NCBI GenBank assembly: GCA_001949185.1
Contig: BDGG01000002.1
Span: 1,651,807 to 1,715,806 of the forward strand
Reading direction: 5' to 3'
Length of the DNA: 64,000 bases
DNA from: Ramazzottius varieornatus
Taxonomy: Eukaryota > Tardigrada > Eutardigrada > Parachela > Ramazzottiidae
Part shown: positions 11,969 through 23,583 of the stretch, piece by piece
Position numbering within the stretch: position 1 is the first letter of the stretch
Layout: each line of letters begins with the position of its first letter
The notes under the pieces: generated by a model
What the model was told of the DNA's origin: nothing
What the model saw: only the letters and a program-made list of their open reading frames with translations
The model's database searches: none
Program-made: the position numbers and the translations under genes

Positions 11969-12236
11969 AAGACTAAATCCCTGAAGAAGATTGGGGCGGA
12001 CGCAATTTTGAAGGAGCCAGCTATACTCGCGGTCATCGGTAAGTTTACAGTGTCAAAACTGATGAAATTCTGAAAGTCTGAAATATTTTCTGTTCGTGAG
12101 TCTAACCATAACCTTCATATCCGTCCTTTTAGGTCACGTCACCGAGATCTTCGCACTTACCGACGCCATCAACAAGGCCTTTTTCAAGCAGAAGATGAAC
12201 AACAATATGGCATCGGTCAAGAGTCGCTTCGTTTAG
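11969..12236 (+). CDS. Two 3' exons of an unidentified gene
   Basis: Exons 11969-12038 (acceptor ttctactag, donor ATCG|gtaag) and 12133-12236 (acceptor ttttag, stop TAG) join in phase 1. They give a 57-residue C-terminus that is Lys/Ala-rich and helical (SLKKIGADAILK, then HVTEIFALTDAINKAFFKQK). I do not recognise the family. Upstream, the same frame continues across the acceptor TAG into QKKLQSIVSSF, so this may instead be a pseudogene with a stop. No 5' exon or start was found. Confidence 0.3.
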
Positions 12237-13069
12237 CCGTAACAATCTGTTCCCACAATAAGTTCAGTTTCGACAGTCGTAACTCTTCGTTCCTTCCATG
12301 ATGTTGGTTCACCATTATATCGAACACTTAATCCAGCACTGTTACGCCCATGAGAGAACAAACGAAAACCGCTCATTGAGTCTGACTCCCCACTTGGCAG
12401 TATATCAGCTAAGGGTATCAAGTGTGTGGCTGACAGATTCGGTTTCACTAGCTGGAATATTAAATCATGATCGTAGGTGTACTGCACTGCTCTTACAGCC
12501 ATCCTTTTAATGACTATCAACCGCGTTTCTTAGTTTTTGAGAAAGATTTGGCCCCTGACCTTTGAGTTTACTGCTAAAGTACTGCCAGATCTCGGCTAAT
12601 TATCGGTCAGACGTTGGCGAGTGCATTATTGAAATACTTCTGGTGTGCGAAAGCAATCTGTTTAACCACCCAGTAGGCGTCATTCGGTAGGCTGCCTGCA
12701 TCTTGCACGTGTACGGTATGAGGTTGCTGCAAATTTTAGCAGTAAATGCCGACCACACTCGATGTGAGTAATCTACCAGTGTTCGACCAGTGTCTGACCA
12801 GTGTAGCGAATCTTGCTGACATATTTCAACGGAGCTTTCGAAAGATGACCACAGTAAGACAAGTTCCTGATGACTGTGTTTCTGCTTAATTATCTGGATG
12901 GACTTTCCATGGACTGGAACACAACCTTTACAGATCCACCACAAGTTCTCCCTAAATTCCGATTTTTATATGGGTTAGGCCTTCCGCTTCCCTGGTGTGC
13001 GGTAGACTTTCTTTCGTGTGCGGTATTTCTTTGGTCTTCGGTAGGTCATTCAGCGTTGTTGGTTCTTGC
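12237..13069. other. Intergenic
   Basis: No supported gene. Confidence 0.45.
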
Positions 13070-13217
13070 CAAGGACGTATAGGATCCGCAATTTGGCCCT
13101 TTCCTACCAAGTTCTCATCGACTATCAGTCGGGGTTGTGCCGGGCACGGGCCTGACAGACACTTCCGTAGAGAAAGAGCCAAATTGCGGACCTTTTAGGA
13201 ACCTCGATACGTCCTTG
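13070..13217. mobile_element. hAT-type MITE, CAAGGACGTAT termini
   Basis: A 148 bp element starting CAAGGACGTAT and ending ATACGTCCTTG. It is flanked by GTTCTTGC on both sides (13062-13069 and 13218-13225), an exact 8-bp duplication. Inner arms carry GGTCCGCAATTTGGC-like sequence. A related fragment (caaattgcggacctt) lies at about 36067-36085. Confidence 0.75.
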
Positions 13218-15055
13218 GTTCTTGCTGGTTGCTACAGGGGGCACTCGCTCTAGATTCGTCGTTCTAGTGCATTGTTACGCCGGTGAGCTTTGCAGTCTGG
13301 TCCAGTCAAGCTAACCCAAACCACTTGGTAATGATGGCCAGGTAAGTTTGAACGCGCACCGTTGCTGATATTTCGGCAAAATATGAAAGTCGCCGATACC
13401 GGCTAACATTGAACTATCCATCAGAAATGCATCAAAATTTTGGCAGTCGATAGATCAGACCAATCCATACACAGGGTAAGTACGCCAACTTGCTACCACC
13501 CATTGACAATTATAGCTCTCTTGGCTGAGTGTATGTTCGTCCTCCTGACTATTTCACCTTACTGTGGCATCCCTTTTGTTACCTTTTAAAAATAAATTAG
13601 CCTGAAAGAATGTCTACACGAAGCCCAGGTTTGACCAGGGATCAGGGAGGGTGCAACCGCGAAACTGCCCCGGCCAGAACTTTTCGCTGTTTCTGCCTCG
13701 GGGAGAAAATCTTTTTTCACTAAGTTGCAATCTTAATTGAAAACTGCTAATCGCAAACCGCTTAGCGGTTTTCCAACAACCGACAAGACCACCTTGGTTC
13801 TTTGTACCACTTGTTGATTCACTGATACAGAAACGTTTGCAAAATCAGGGATGAACACGAAGTGCAAAAATAAAGGGAGGTCGCCTAAAAACAGGATTTC
13901 TCGAAATGGTCTGAATCTTTTTGCGGAAAGTAAAAGCATCAACGCTTAGCCAAATTCATTAGCTATCTGAATCACGAACGGTTTGAGACAGACTGCGCGA
14001 AATCAGAGTGTCGGAACACCTGTCAGGAAAACAGGGTTCGCCCGAATCAACAACTTTTTCAGATTTTGAGCGAACTTCGAGCAATTTTCTTCAGTTTCCC
14101 GGAAAGATCCTGCATCTCGAACAGCGATTAGAAATTAGCCCAGGGACTCGGCTAGAGGAAAAGCGGTTGTAAGAACAAATTCTTGGTTTAGAACACACCT
14201 TGCAATCTTTTTCCACGAGGAGGGGTTTCCCGGCAAAATGGTCAAATTCGACGATATTGATTCATTTTCAAAGTTACTTTGATCTTCTCGCAATCTATTC
14301 CAGTTTTCGATGAGAACCCAGGTAGTTATACCCACGCTGAAATCGAACTGCGGTTGGATTCTCAAACAGGGAGTTCCAGTTGACCTGTTTTATTCGTAGC
14401 GAGAAGTCTTCCTCACCGGAAGTCATGCCAATCAAGTTATTGAACCCTCGTCTCAATGCATGCAAATGAACTATGTCTCTTTAAAAAGCTTGAAACAGTG
14501 AACGAAATCTGTGAAGGACCGAAAGGAGAACATTGCATTACTCACTTAGAATTTCTTCTGCGTTGAAGTTTCAGGTGGTGGCAAGTTGGCGTACTCACCG
14601 TGTACATGCATCCGATCCACATCAGAAAGTTTAAAATTAAGCTCAGGAGAAATCGGCAAATACTTTACAGCCTTCCAGCTTCCGCATTTACTGGTCGATT
14701 TTACAGGACCAAATGCACGTTCCGGATATAGCCTTGATTGTCTTGTTGATATGTAGGGTCCGGCCAAGTAGAAGAATTGCATTACTCAGTGCTACTTCGA
14801 TGACCTCTGCTGCTCATATCATCGGCAAGCCGTCAGTCTATCGCTGCTACCAACTGTAGCGTACATGTTATTAGTGATCTCGCTAATGTTTGGTTATCTT
14901 TGACGTTCAAGAACCGATGGAGAATAGCAGCTGCGGACAGGCTCGTTGTTCTAGATAAAAAAACGCGCATCTCCGTCAAGGTGTTGTAACCGCTAGTTCG
15001 ATGACGACAGTTACAGTAATATGTAGGTGTCTTCAAAGGACTAGAACAGTATGGA
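13218..15055. other. Intergenic, one weak exon-like frame
   Basis: No supported gene. A minus-strand frame at 14782-14546 (78 codons, ATG start) has balanced composition and an internal gtgagt after HVHG, but no partner exon or domain was found. Confidence 0.4.
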
Positions 15056-15111
15056 TTTCCCAAGTGGCGCAACCTCCTAGGCAGGACTAAATAAGACCGT
15101 ACGCCACTTGG
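15056..15111. repeat. Hairpin element copy (AAGTGGCGC family)
   Basis: TTTCCCAAGTGGCGC and GCGCCACTTGG-type arms enclose about 30 bp. Short member without the outer GAGCTCGGCAAA ends. Confidence 0.6.
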
Positions 15112-15206
15112 TATAAATGAAATGTTGAATCATTTGCCGACATCCCATATACCATCATGTCTTTGGCCTAATTCAGCGCTTATGTTTTCTGCACAGATAA
15201 TGTTGC

Positions 15207-15359
15207 TGTACACGTGCCTGGCCTAAACGTGGGTACGGAGCGAAAGCGACTGTGTTTCGATTGATTTAGTTGATTGGTTAACCACAGCTGGCCCGTGTCG
15301 CTTTCGCTCCGTTCCCCACATTTTTGTCCATCCCCACATTTAGGCCAGGCACGTGTACA
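15207..15359. mobile_element. MITE, TACACG family copy 2
   Basis: About 153 bp. Termini TGTACACGTGCCTGGCCTAAA and TTTAGGCCAGGCACGTGTACA are perfect reverse complements. The flanking TA suggests a Tc1/mariner-type origin. Shares its terminal sequence with 5202-5353. Confidence 0.8.
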
Positions 15360-15811
15360 TGGTATTTTTGGTCTGGTTTATTCGAAGTGCAGATATCCAA
15401 GATTCTAAGTGCCCAACGTACTGCCACCGCATCTACGAGCCCACGAAACGAGCGCCGGTGAGCCTGACCAGACAGTACAGTTCCACCGGCGTTCGACTCT
15501 TAGACCACCTGTACAGTATGCGTCTGCCCGTCGAATACCAACATGGTTAATCGGTACAGTTGCCGCTTTACACGGTAAGATCGTTCACCAAATCCAGCAA
15601 AAGCAACCACGGAAGTCTAAGCCCACGAACGACCACTCTAAGCCAGTAATTAGTAAGTTCGAAAGGAGTACGGCTGGCGGAGACACACTCGTTGCTCTCC
15701 TTTCAGCAGAAAGCAGAAACCACAATTTCGCAAAGCTAACATCTTCCAGACACGAGGAATATTCGAACCTTAACCCACAAGGCATCGGCGGTAAGGAAAA
15801 CCAAGGTCAAT

Positions 15812-18513
15812 TTATATGATATCGATTCGTCGTTTCTTTTTACCCGATCCTGCTAGTCCAGATTCGGCAGCGTCGTCGGAAAGACCTTCGCCTTCAGACT
15901 CTGACAGCGCGCGTTCCGCGACCTTCTCTATCGTGTACAGCGCGTCTCCCAACGCGGTATGAGTCCCTCCGTCGGGTCGGCGTCCCTCACCTTGCCGATA
16001 GCCAAAGATATGGTTGGGCAGATGCCCCAACCATGTCAGCATACTGCAAACGTAGCCACAGTTGACACGTAGCCATAGCACCTCGACGAGATCATTCGTT
16101 CTCAGAGTGGCACACGCTTCCAGCCAGTAACACTGACAACGTGCGCCACTTGAGAAAATAACTTTTGCGGAATTTGTTTGCCGAGCTCCTAGTTGGAACA
16201 CACAAATTTGGGAGTATTTAAAATTACCATAACATTACCTGTGCTCTTCGCGTTCGCCCTTAACGACAACCGGGTAGATGTACTCTTCTTTGAACTGCTC
16301 AATCATATCCTGACATTCCGGCCACGTCAGCTTGTCGTGGATCCCATCCGAGCCGAACTTTTGGTTGTACACGTCGAAGTGAACGGCTTGGAGGAGCAGA
16401 CCCAGACCGGGAGCCCGTGGAACGTCGGCTTTAGCGGGACCGAAGATTGTGTCGAAGATATCAGGAGCTAAGTGTCCCCGCATCACTATTGACACGCAAG
16501 CACCTCATTCCAGCCACGTCTCGCGAAAACTTACAACAAATATTATTAGGAAAAACTCACCGGCAATAACCAGTCCGACCATTTTCCGAATTTGATGCAT
16601 CTGGAAACCAGAACAATTGAAAGCAGAGTTGCCGAAAGACAGTCCAAAAATGACCAGAAATCTGCAAAGACAAGTCTCAGGTCTTTTGATTTTTTTTCAC
16701 CATGAAACTTTGCCCTTTGACAGTGATGACCACGAACTCGACACCATCGCACACAAAAGGCTGTCCACATTCCACTTCTCGCATGAACCTCTTAGCGGCG
16801 TCTTGCCACGGCTTTCTAAAGATGAACAAAAATCAATTTGAACTTCTGAAATGGCCAGAAAATGAACTGAGACGAGCAAGCGAGGGTACGGTACTCACAC
16901 GCCAATGGTGAAATTGTGGAAATTATTGGTGCCGTGATAGCGTTTAAGCATGGCGTTGATCTGCTCGATCCGGCTAGGGTCTATACGGTAGTCGTAGGTA
17001 ACGACATCTTCCAGCGGAGCAAAGGCTAAGGTCGGACACATGTACAGATAGGTCCGACTGCTGCACCAGTTCTTGCTGTTGAAACCCTGTGTCACACGGC
17101 GAATACCTACGACCACAGACAATACTCACTCTAGTCTTGGGCTGACAGCGGCTGAAAAACAGAAAAAGGAGTCTCACCGAAGAGGCGGATGTCAGCAGGT
17201 AATTCAGCGTTGATCCTTTCGACCGCGGTGGGTATGTCGGCCACAGCTGAAAGTTCAAAATAAATTACTGCTCTAAATATTGAAATGGATCGAAAACTAA
17301 TTTTCTGTGGCCGGACGTCAACTGCGTAAGGCATATTCAGCTGTGGAGAAAAAGCGAATTTCACAACGTTTCTAAACAATGTGAAGTACGTACGTATGGG
17401 AATAGAGACAACTTGGCCAGCAGCGCTAACGCCCTTATCAGTTCGCGCACACCGCTGAAAACTTAGCTGGTACAGGTCCTTGTCCCATTCCTTCGGTATC
17501 ATCTCTAGCTTCTCCATGGCGGTAAACAGACACGTCTCGATTGTGGCTATGCCCGCATTCCTTAACAGAGAAAAACGCATGCGTCTAAGATTGGGAAACA
17601 AAAATTTCCAAAATAACGAGTACTGTTCGTTGGACACTCACCACTGCATCCCCTGGTAAGCTGCTCCGCAATATCCCATCAGAATGGCGCACTTCTTGGT
17701 CTTCTTCCGTAAATGTCCAATCTATAAGAAGAGAGTGAACCGTCAAGTTCTTGGAGAATAATAACGTTCACGGCGGACAACAGAGGAAATCATCACAGAG
17801 CGAACCACCGTGGAACCATGCATTTTGTTCATCTGTAGCGGAGTACGCAGGTATTCGACGTGATAAAGCTCTCTACGCTTCACGTGTCGCATGACGTCAT
17901 GCATACACGGCGAAACTGGCATACTTCCGCGATGTAATGCGCCACGTGAAGCATGCATCGTACAAACCCCAGTTACTGGTTCATCCGTTGTTGGTCTTGG
18001 CTGATGCTCCCATTTCCTTCGATTCTTCTCCTTTAGGTCTCGCCAGCCTTTCTTGTTCTTTCTTTTCGACTGTCTCGATGGACCTTCTTGTTCGTTATCC
18101 CGGCTGGCTGCGTCGATTTCCACATTGTTGGTCGACTTCATTTCCGCCTTCGCCGACGATAAATTCATCCCATCGTCTCCCACATGCTCGTCTGCCGCTT
18201 TTGCCCCACTTCTTTCTTCTGCCTGTCTAGCAAGTACATTGTGCGCGTTTGAAGTCGCAGAGGTGAACTTTCGGGGCTCGGGTCGAGCAGGCAGCGAAAG
18301 CTCCGCACTTCCGGTCGTCTCGACAGCGGCCATTTGTCGATACAGCAATTTACCGAGCGAATAATTGCGGACAAGGCTGGTCTGCAATGTAGGGAAAGAT
18401 AGAAACACGATAGTATCCGGGACAGGGCGAGCAGAGCTGGAGGGATGCTGCAGGAAGAGCTGGCAGACGATCTTGTATAGGGTTGGACTGCGATTGCGCC
18501 ACGGCGACAGCAT
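15812..18513 (-). CDS. PUS1: tRNA pseudouridine synthase 1 (TruA family)
   Basis: Pus1 isomerises uridine to pseudouridine in tRNAs, in nucleus and mitochondria. Exons (5' to 3'): 18513-17977, 17721-17642, 17560-17394, 17246-17178, 17106-16899, 16815-16701, 16600-16561, 16485-16239, 16043-15812. All phases agree. From the ATG at 18333 the protein is 504 aa; from the upstream in-frame ATG at 18513 it is 564 aa. The catalytic loop RCARTDKGVSAAGQ is intact, its Asp near residue 187 of the short form. Other TruA/Pus1 landmarks are RVTQGFNSKN, GTNNFHNFT, VKGQSFMMHQIRKMVG and DVPRAPGLGLL. The C-terminus is acidic and then basic (GSGKKKRRIDII), possibly nuclear targeting. The 60-residue extension is rich in Arg, Ser and Leu with few acids, as in a mitochondrial presequence. 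The last intron contains a hairpin element (16083-16189). Confidence 0.95.
16083..16189. repeat. Hairpin element in PUS1 intron
   Basis: Arms AGTGGCACACGCT and GTGCGCCACTTGAGAAAA with centre CCAGTAACA. The outer end GTTTGCCGAGCTC is present. It lies wholly inside the last PUS1 intron. Confidence 0.65.
17877..17952. repeat. Inverted repeat with TGACGTCA in PUS1 intron
   Basis: GCTTCACGTGTCGCATGACG pairs imperfectly with the downstream GTAATGCGCCACGTGAAGC. It lies in the first intron, just below the 17977 donor. Confidence 0.5.
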
Positions 18514-21131
18514 TGATTGCTCAAGGTCCGTCTGTTTCCGGTTGGTCCACCTTTGAAGAAATTGGATCACCTGAAAGTAGAAACGGCGATTATACGACTC
18601 AGGACAAACGCGGAGAGTTTGGGAAGACTGGCCACTGGATGGAGAGCCGGCGGCAGTCGACTGGACCAGTAATCCAGTATCAGTGTTCGCCAGGTAAACT
18701 TTTCCCGACCCAGAAACGAAACACCCAAGTCTATTTAGCTTAGCCTGCCAAAAAATCTGTCGCTCAGTCAAACATGAACGGTAATCAACTGAAATCGGGA
18801 CTTATTTAAGAAAGTAAGTCTTTTAGATTTTACGGCGATCTGCTTAGATCATCATTCAATACTTTTGGCAAACCATTCGGAAGGTCGGGAAAAGTTTACC
18901 TGCCGAACACTGTCCAGTATGCAGTATCCCAATAATCCGATCAATCAACAGTCAAAAGCAGCTCGAACTTTGCAATTGAGAGATTGCGCAAACCTGTCAG
19001 CGACGAGGTGTCAGGATTATGATCAGGAAATCCATTCAAAAAAACGACAACATTGGCAGGGCATCAGTGAATTAATGAATGGACTTCCTGATTCCGATCC
19101 TGACGCCTCGTCAGGTTTGCCAGTCTCTTAAATCTCCAATTTGCGACATCTTACCATAATCAAGCAAGGTACTGAAGGCCGTGCCACCGTGATCAACAAT
19201 TCGTCCGAATTTATTTCGGTAACCCCCTCTGATCGTCCGCAGAAAAACGGCTATTCTGTGGGTCCCGGCTCCCGGCCTTTACCGGGCAACAATATTGAGG
19301 TAGAGCAGTCGAAATACCTAAGGGACTATGAATCACAAACTCATCAGAGGAAGCTCGAGCTCCAGACAGCACAATCCTTTACTCAGGATGATCCCCGATT
19401 TTTCCTGGTTTTTCTAATTGTTTCTGACGAATTTTTCCACGTTTTTGATGAGTCATGAGTCGTGATTTCGGATTTGATCAATCAATTCTGTACTAAACAT
19501 TCGAAGATGTTGGCGTATTGATTAATACGGAATTGATAGCCATGTTGATAGTACCACTTGAAGGTACTGCACGATCAACAGGGTATAATAACGCACTATG
19601 CCTGTACGTACAACAGATGACTAATGGTAGAGACCACTTTCGGTGCCAAGAAGTTTCTTCTTGATCTTCCGCCATAAGCTCAGGCTTGCCATAGTTTGCC
19701 CCAATTTAAGGGCTTTAGAAGCCTGAACAGCTTTCTACGATGACTTAAGTGGTCTATAATTCATTCTAAAGTTCCGCTGGAAGGCCAGCCTTTTGGGCGG
19801 AGCTCTCGCAAAAAGCGTCATGTGGGCATCGAAGTGTCGCTAGGCCGACAGTCGTTCTTCGCTCTTCGGTAGACAACAGGTTAGTGGAGGAAAACGTTGC
19901 GTCATCCGAGGTGCTCTCGATCTTTGCTCAAGCCGCCCCGGTGTGCGCAAATTTGCGGTCCTGAACCAGAATGACCCAGGTTTCAACTGCCAAGGGTCAA
20001 GGCGTACATCGACCGCAAAATGAATGAAACAAAAGTGGCAGCACTGAAAATATCAACGAGAGCCGGCCAATGGGAAACGATGACGTACGCCCAACGGATC
20101 CGCCCTATTTGGGTTAAAAGGGCGTACGAATGGCGTACAGCTCTGACAGCAAGGCCAGATAAGCAGAGGGTCTGACGTCATCGTAGAGCACGTGGCGTTG
20201 TCTCACTGGAGGGCTTGGGAAATGTCACGTGAATCTCTCGAAAAATGGGGTGTATCGGAAAGCATGAAAGTAGGCCAGGGATCGTACTCAACTCTTCTCA
20301 TCAAACTGATGTTTTCGTGTACCCAAATTGTACAAACCTTTTGGTGCTTTTCCACGTACAAATACGATTATAGCATACGGACCAACGGAAACGGCATACT
20401 ACCGTTCATAAAGAGTTTCCACCAAGTAAGTATAAAGTGTTTTGTCGTATATTCGCGCTACTGATACGAGACTTATCGAGATACTCAATTCTTCGTATTG
20501 TACTGTGTACGACCTTTCTACTCCCTGCTATAGCCATACTGTACCTGCTGCGACTGAATCTGTAGTACGTCGGCCACCATCTACGAAGCCTCTGGAACTG
20601 TTGTTACTGAATGGAAGAATATTAGAACCTTCACTCGCTGGTCTCGTCCAGGTGTGAGTTACGGTATCACATTGCAGAAAGGAAGGTAAAGCTTTTGATG
20701 ATGATTCAAAGAAAATAATGGATAATTTTAGCGACGCTTGCGCATGTCGTAGTACAGCCAGATGGTTACAGTAATGTATGACCATTATAGATGGATAAAA
20801 TCATGCACCACTCGAATAAATCGGAATTCGAAATGTTTTAGTCGGGGTATCGACCGCACCTGTGGGTGTACCGTACTATATGACTGATACTCCTGGCTGA
20901 TTCTTGATTCGGAGATATTAGGCTGTAAATGCGGGCTCTAGTAGTTGACCCATTACTGCTGACGTCATGCAGGTGACCGAGACAAAAGTTGAAAACATGG
21001 TCGGCGTTGCAGATATTTTGACATCATCAGCCACTACAACGTGACCACTAGATTCAGACCAACCGGATCTTTACCCCATGGCTCGCCATTTCACGAGGTA
21101 TTTCATGTTGCAGGTTGATCACAGAGCCTTC
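18514..21131. other. Intergenic between PUS1 and the BEN gene
   Basis: Divergent spacer. A 5' non-coding or extended PUS1 exon probably ends near 18570 (acceptor ctttcag before GTGATCC on the minus strand). An inverted-repeat element lies at 18989-19119. TGACGTCA occurs at 20173 and 20960. No other gene seen. Confidence 0.5.
18989..19119. mobile_element. MITE, CAAACCTG termini
   Basis: CAAACCTGTCAGCGACGAGG at the left and its near reverse complement CCTCGTCAGGTTTG at the right, with inner arms ATCAGGAAATCCATTCA and TGAATGGACTTCCTGAT. Confidence 0.7.
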
Positions 21132-23583
21132 ATGGATCCGACCGACAGTGGAGCCAACGGTGTCCTGTCCGGGCATGGAGGACAGCAGACTCTCGAAGAA
21201 TCTTCGGGAGGAGCAGCCATAGGAGGGAACTCCAGCATGGATAGTCTGACAGACTCGACATCCGACGTGCTATGCCGTGGGTGTAACCACGTCCTTTACA
21301 GCAAAGTGGCCAACGCTACTACGGCTCAGAACGGCAAATCCTGGCGCTGTAACGTCTGCCTGCAGTTTTTCACTGTCAAGTCTAGTGCTAAACGACACGG
21401 TAAGCTTACTTTTACAACGCTGAAATGAGAAGAAAAGGAGGAAGGAGTTTGTTCGCAGTGACGCATTCTCACAACAAAGATTACCTGTGTGACGAATGCC
21501 AGCGGACAACCAACGGCCTACCACCACCAGCCAAATGCCCTGCAGGCAATATGGTGTACACCCAGCAACAGCCAGACATCTCGATGCAGGGCGAGACTGA
21601 GGACGAAGACGATGACGACGAAGAAGACATTGAGGCAGACGGGGCAGAATTAGGTTTGTTGGACCTGATGCTCAAGAACAACCTAGATTTGAAGGCCATC
21701 GATGGCGTCCTGGCCTTGATCAAGAGCGGGAAGGACTTCTCGCGCATTCACAACGCCTCACACTGGCTGTCCCGTTTGGGACGCCATGCTGCTGTCCAGT
21801 ACACCACCTACAACTGCCCCCACTGCAAGCGAGCCGAAGTCCAGCTGAGGTTTGAACCTGGAAGTAGTACAAGCAGTATGGAGACACTGCAGCTGGCCGG
21901 TGGACACACGCTGACGAGTGCGGGGCCAGCTGCGTTGGCTTCTTCGTTGGATGCCATGGCTCATGCCAGACAGCACGGTAAGAACTGACCATTGCATGGT
22001 GAATCCTAAGGGCTTCTAGAGCCGTGTTCGGTACGCGTTGGTTGCTCCTCACCACCAACCAAACGGTTAAGAATTTATTTTGATGGGGGTACAGGCACGC
22101 CTTGAGGTGCAGGTTCGGTAGTGTCTCGCACTGCGTTAGTCCAGGCAGTGCTTTAACCTACGGTTTAACATCATCACAAGTCTGCTGTTTTGTTGTTTCA
22201 CTAGACTGCCGTTCTTAATTGACCTGGCGTTGGTGCTACTTCCAGGTATCACTGGTCAGTTGATCCAGCAACAACCCGGCCAGACCATCGTGGGACATCT
22301 GCACGGAGGCGGAAGTCCAGGAATGGGTACTGTTGTGGGCTTCTTCGATACCTCCACCGGTCAACTGATCACAGCGGATAACGCCAATATCGACAAGTCT
22401 GTCTTGCAAAAAGTTAAAAGCGAGGTAGGGGGCTAACATGCATAATTGTACCCTACGAGAGCATTCTAAACCTGGGACTTCATCTTGTGTCTTGCAGTTG
22501 GTCGTCGCCCAGCAGAATCAGGGCCAGCAAGCGGTCCTCCGACTTCCCTATGGCATGACCGCCGGAGTGCCCACTTCCAACGCAACCCAAATGCAGATTA
22601 GTCCTACGGGTTCGTCTTTCGCTGTGCAGTCAGCCAGCAACAGCGCTGCACCTCCACGAAATCCTGCTAAGGTAAGTCTGAATAGTTCACCTGATGTGTG
22701 TTTTCCGGAAAGTCACGCGTCCGGTCATTTGCCTTTCAATTGGTTTAATAGAGAAGGAACAATGGCACACCGAAGACGCCTTCATCCACGACGGTACGTA
22801 ACTCCAGTACTCGGACGAGTCTTTTCGTAGTGTCTAGAAGTATGTTTTTCTAACAGGCTTCGGGAGGAGCGGAAGGCAGCACTTCGTGGAAAGCCATAGC
22901 TCGCAACTTACTGCAGAGTCTTCACTCCAAAGAAGAGCTGCTGCGTTTGTGCGTGGTGGGTCGAAGGATGGACCGTACTTCGGGTGGCCTGCAACCGATG
23001 GATGCCGAAAAGCGCAAAATCATTGGCGGTAAGACTGAACTACCGTTTGGGAGGTTGGCGAATGAAGAGTCACTCAGACCGTTTTCCCAAGTGGCGCATA
23101 TCTCCGGCAGGTAACACTGAGAGCGTACACCACTTGGTGACACAGTCTTATTGCGTTTTCCGGGTGGCGCACGCTTCCAGCAAATAACAAGATACCTTGC
23201 GCCACTTGACTTGTAGTTCTGGGTGTGATCATTGCTAACATCCCCAGTTTACACTTTACAGTGTCTCCTTCAGCTTACATGTCAAGTTTGATTTTCCAGA
23301 GGCTGTTCGTGAGCACTGTGAGAAGGCCCAGATTCCCATTCCACCGGACACGCTGCTGAACCACTTCATGTCACAAATTCTGTGTGATAGTCGTCGGAAA
23401 GAACAAGTCACCTTCTCGGGAGGACAGTTCCATAAACGGACTGTGAAACAACCCAAAGCACCCCAGTCAGCTGCACAGTCCAAGATGGTGTCGGAGGCCA
23501 TCGCGAGTAGCATCGACGATACGGTGGCCGCATCGGTTGTCGTCATCCCTGCGACTCCTCACAAAGACAACGGTCTTCCTTGA
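21132..23583 (+). CDS. Zinc-finger and BEN-domain protein
   Basis: Probable DNA-binding chromatin or transcription factor. Exons: 21132-21399, 21459-21977, 22246-22424, 22498-22671, 22752-22793 (42-nt microexon), 22857-23028, 23300-23583; 1638 nt, 545 aa, all phases consistent. The start may instead be the in-frame ATG at 21078, but a good acceptor (gttgcag, 21113) lies between them, so 21132 is preferred. Near residues 45-105 Cys/His pairs form a zinc-finger-like module (CRGC, CNVC, H-x3-H, CDEC). An acidic run (DEDDDDEEDIEAD) and a Gln/Gly/Ser-rich middle follow, then a C-terminal BEN domain (about residues 400-480: AIARNLLQSLHSKEELLRLC, then HFMSQILCDSRRK). BEN domains bind DNA and recruit corepressors. 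I cannot assign a named orthologue. Intron 6 contains two hairpin elements. Confidence 0.85.
23081..23210. repeat. Two hairpin elements in BEN-gene intron
   Basis: Copies at 23081-23138 (TTTTCCCAAGTGGCGCA ... CCACTTGG) and 23155-23210 (TTTTCCGGGTGGCGCACGCT ... TTGCGCCACTTG) lie in tandem within intron 6. Confidence 0.65.

Noticed and set aside
14546-14782. Minus-strand frame of 78 codons
   Set aside because: Plausible composition but isolated; no second exon or homology.
15409-15819. Plus-strand open frame of 136 codons
   Set aside because: Non-coding-like composition, no splice partner, overlaps the PUS1 3' end on the other strand.
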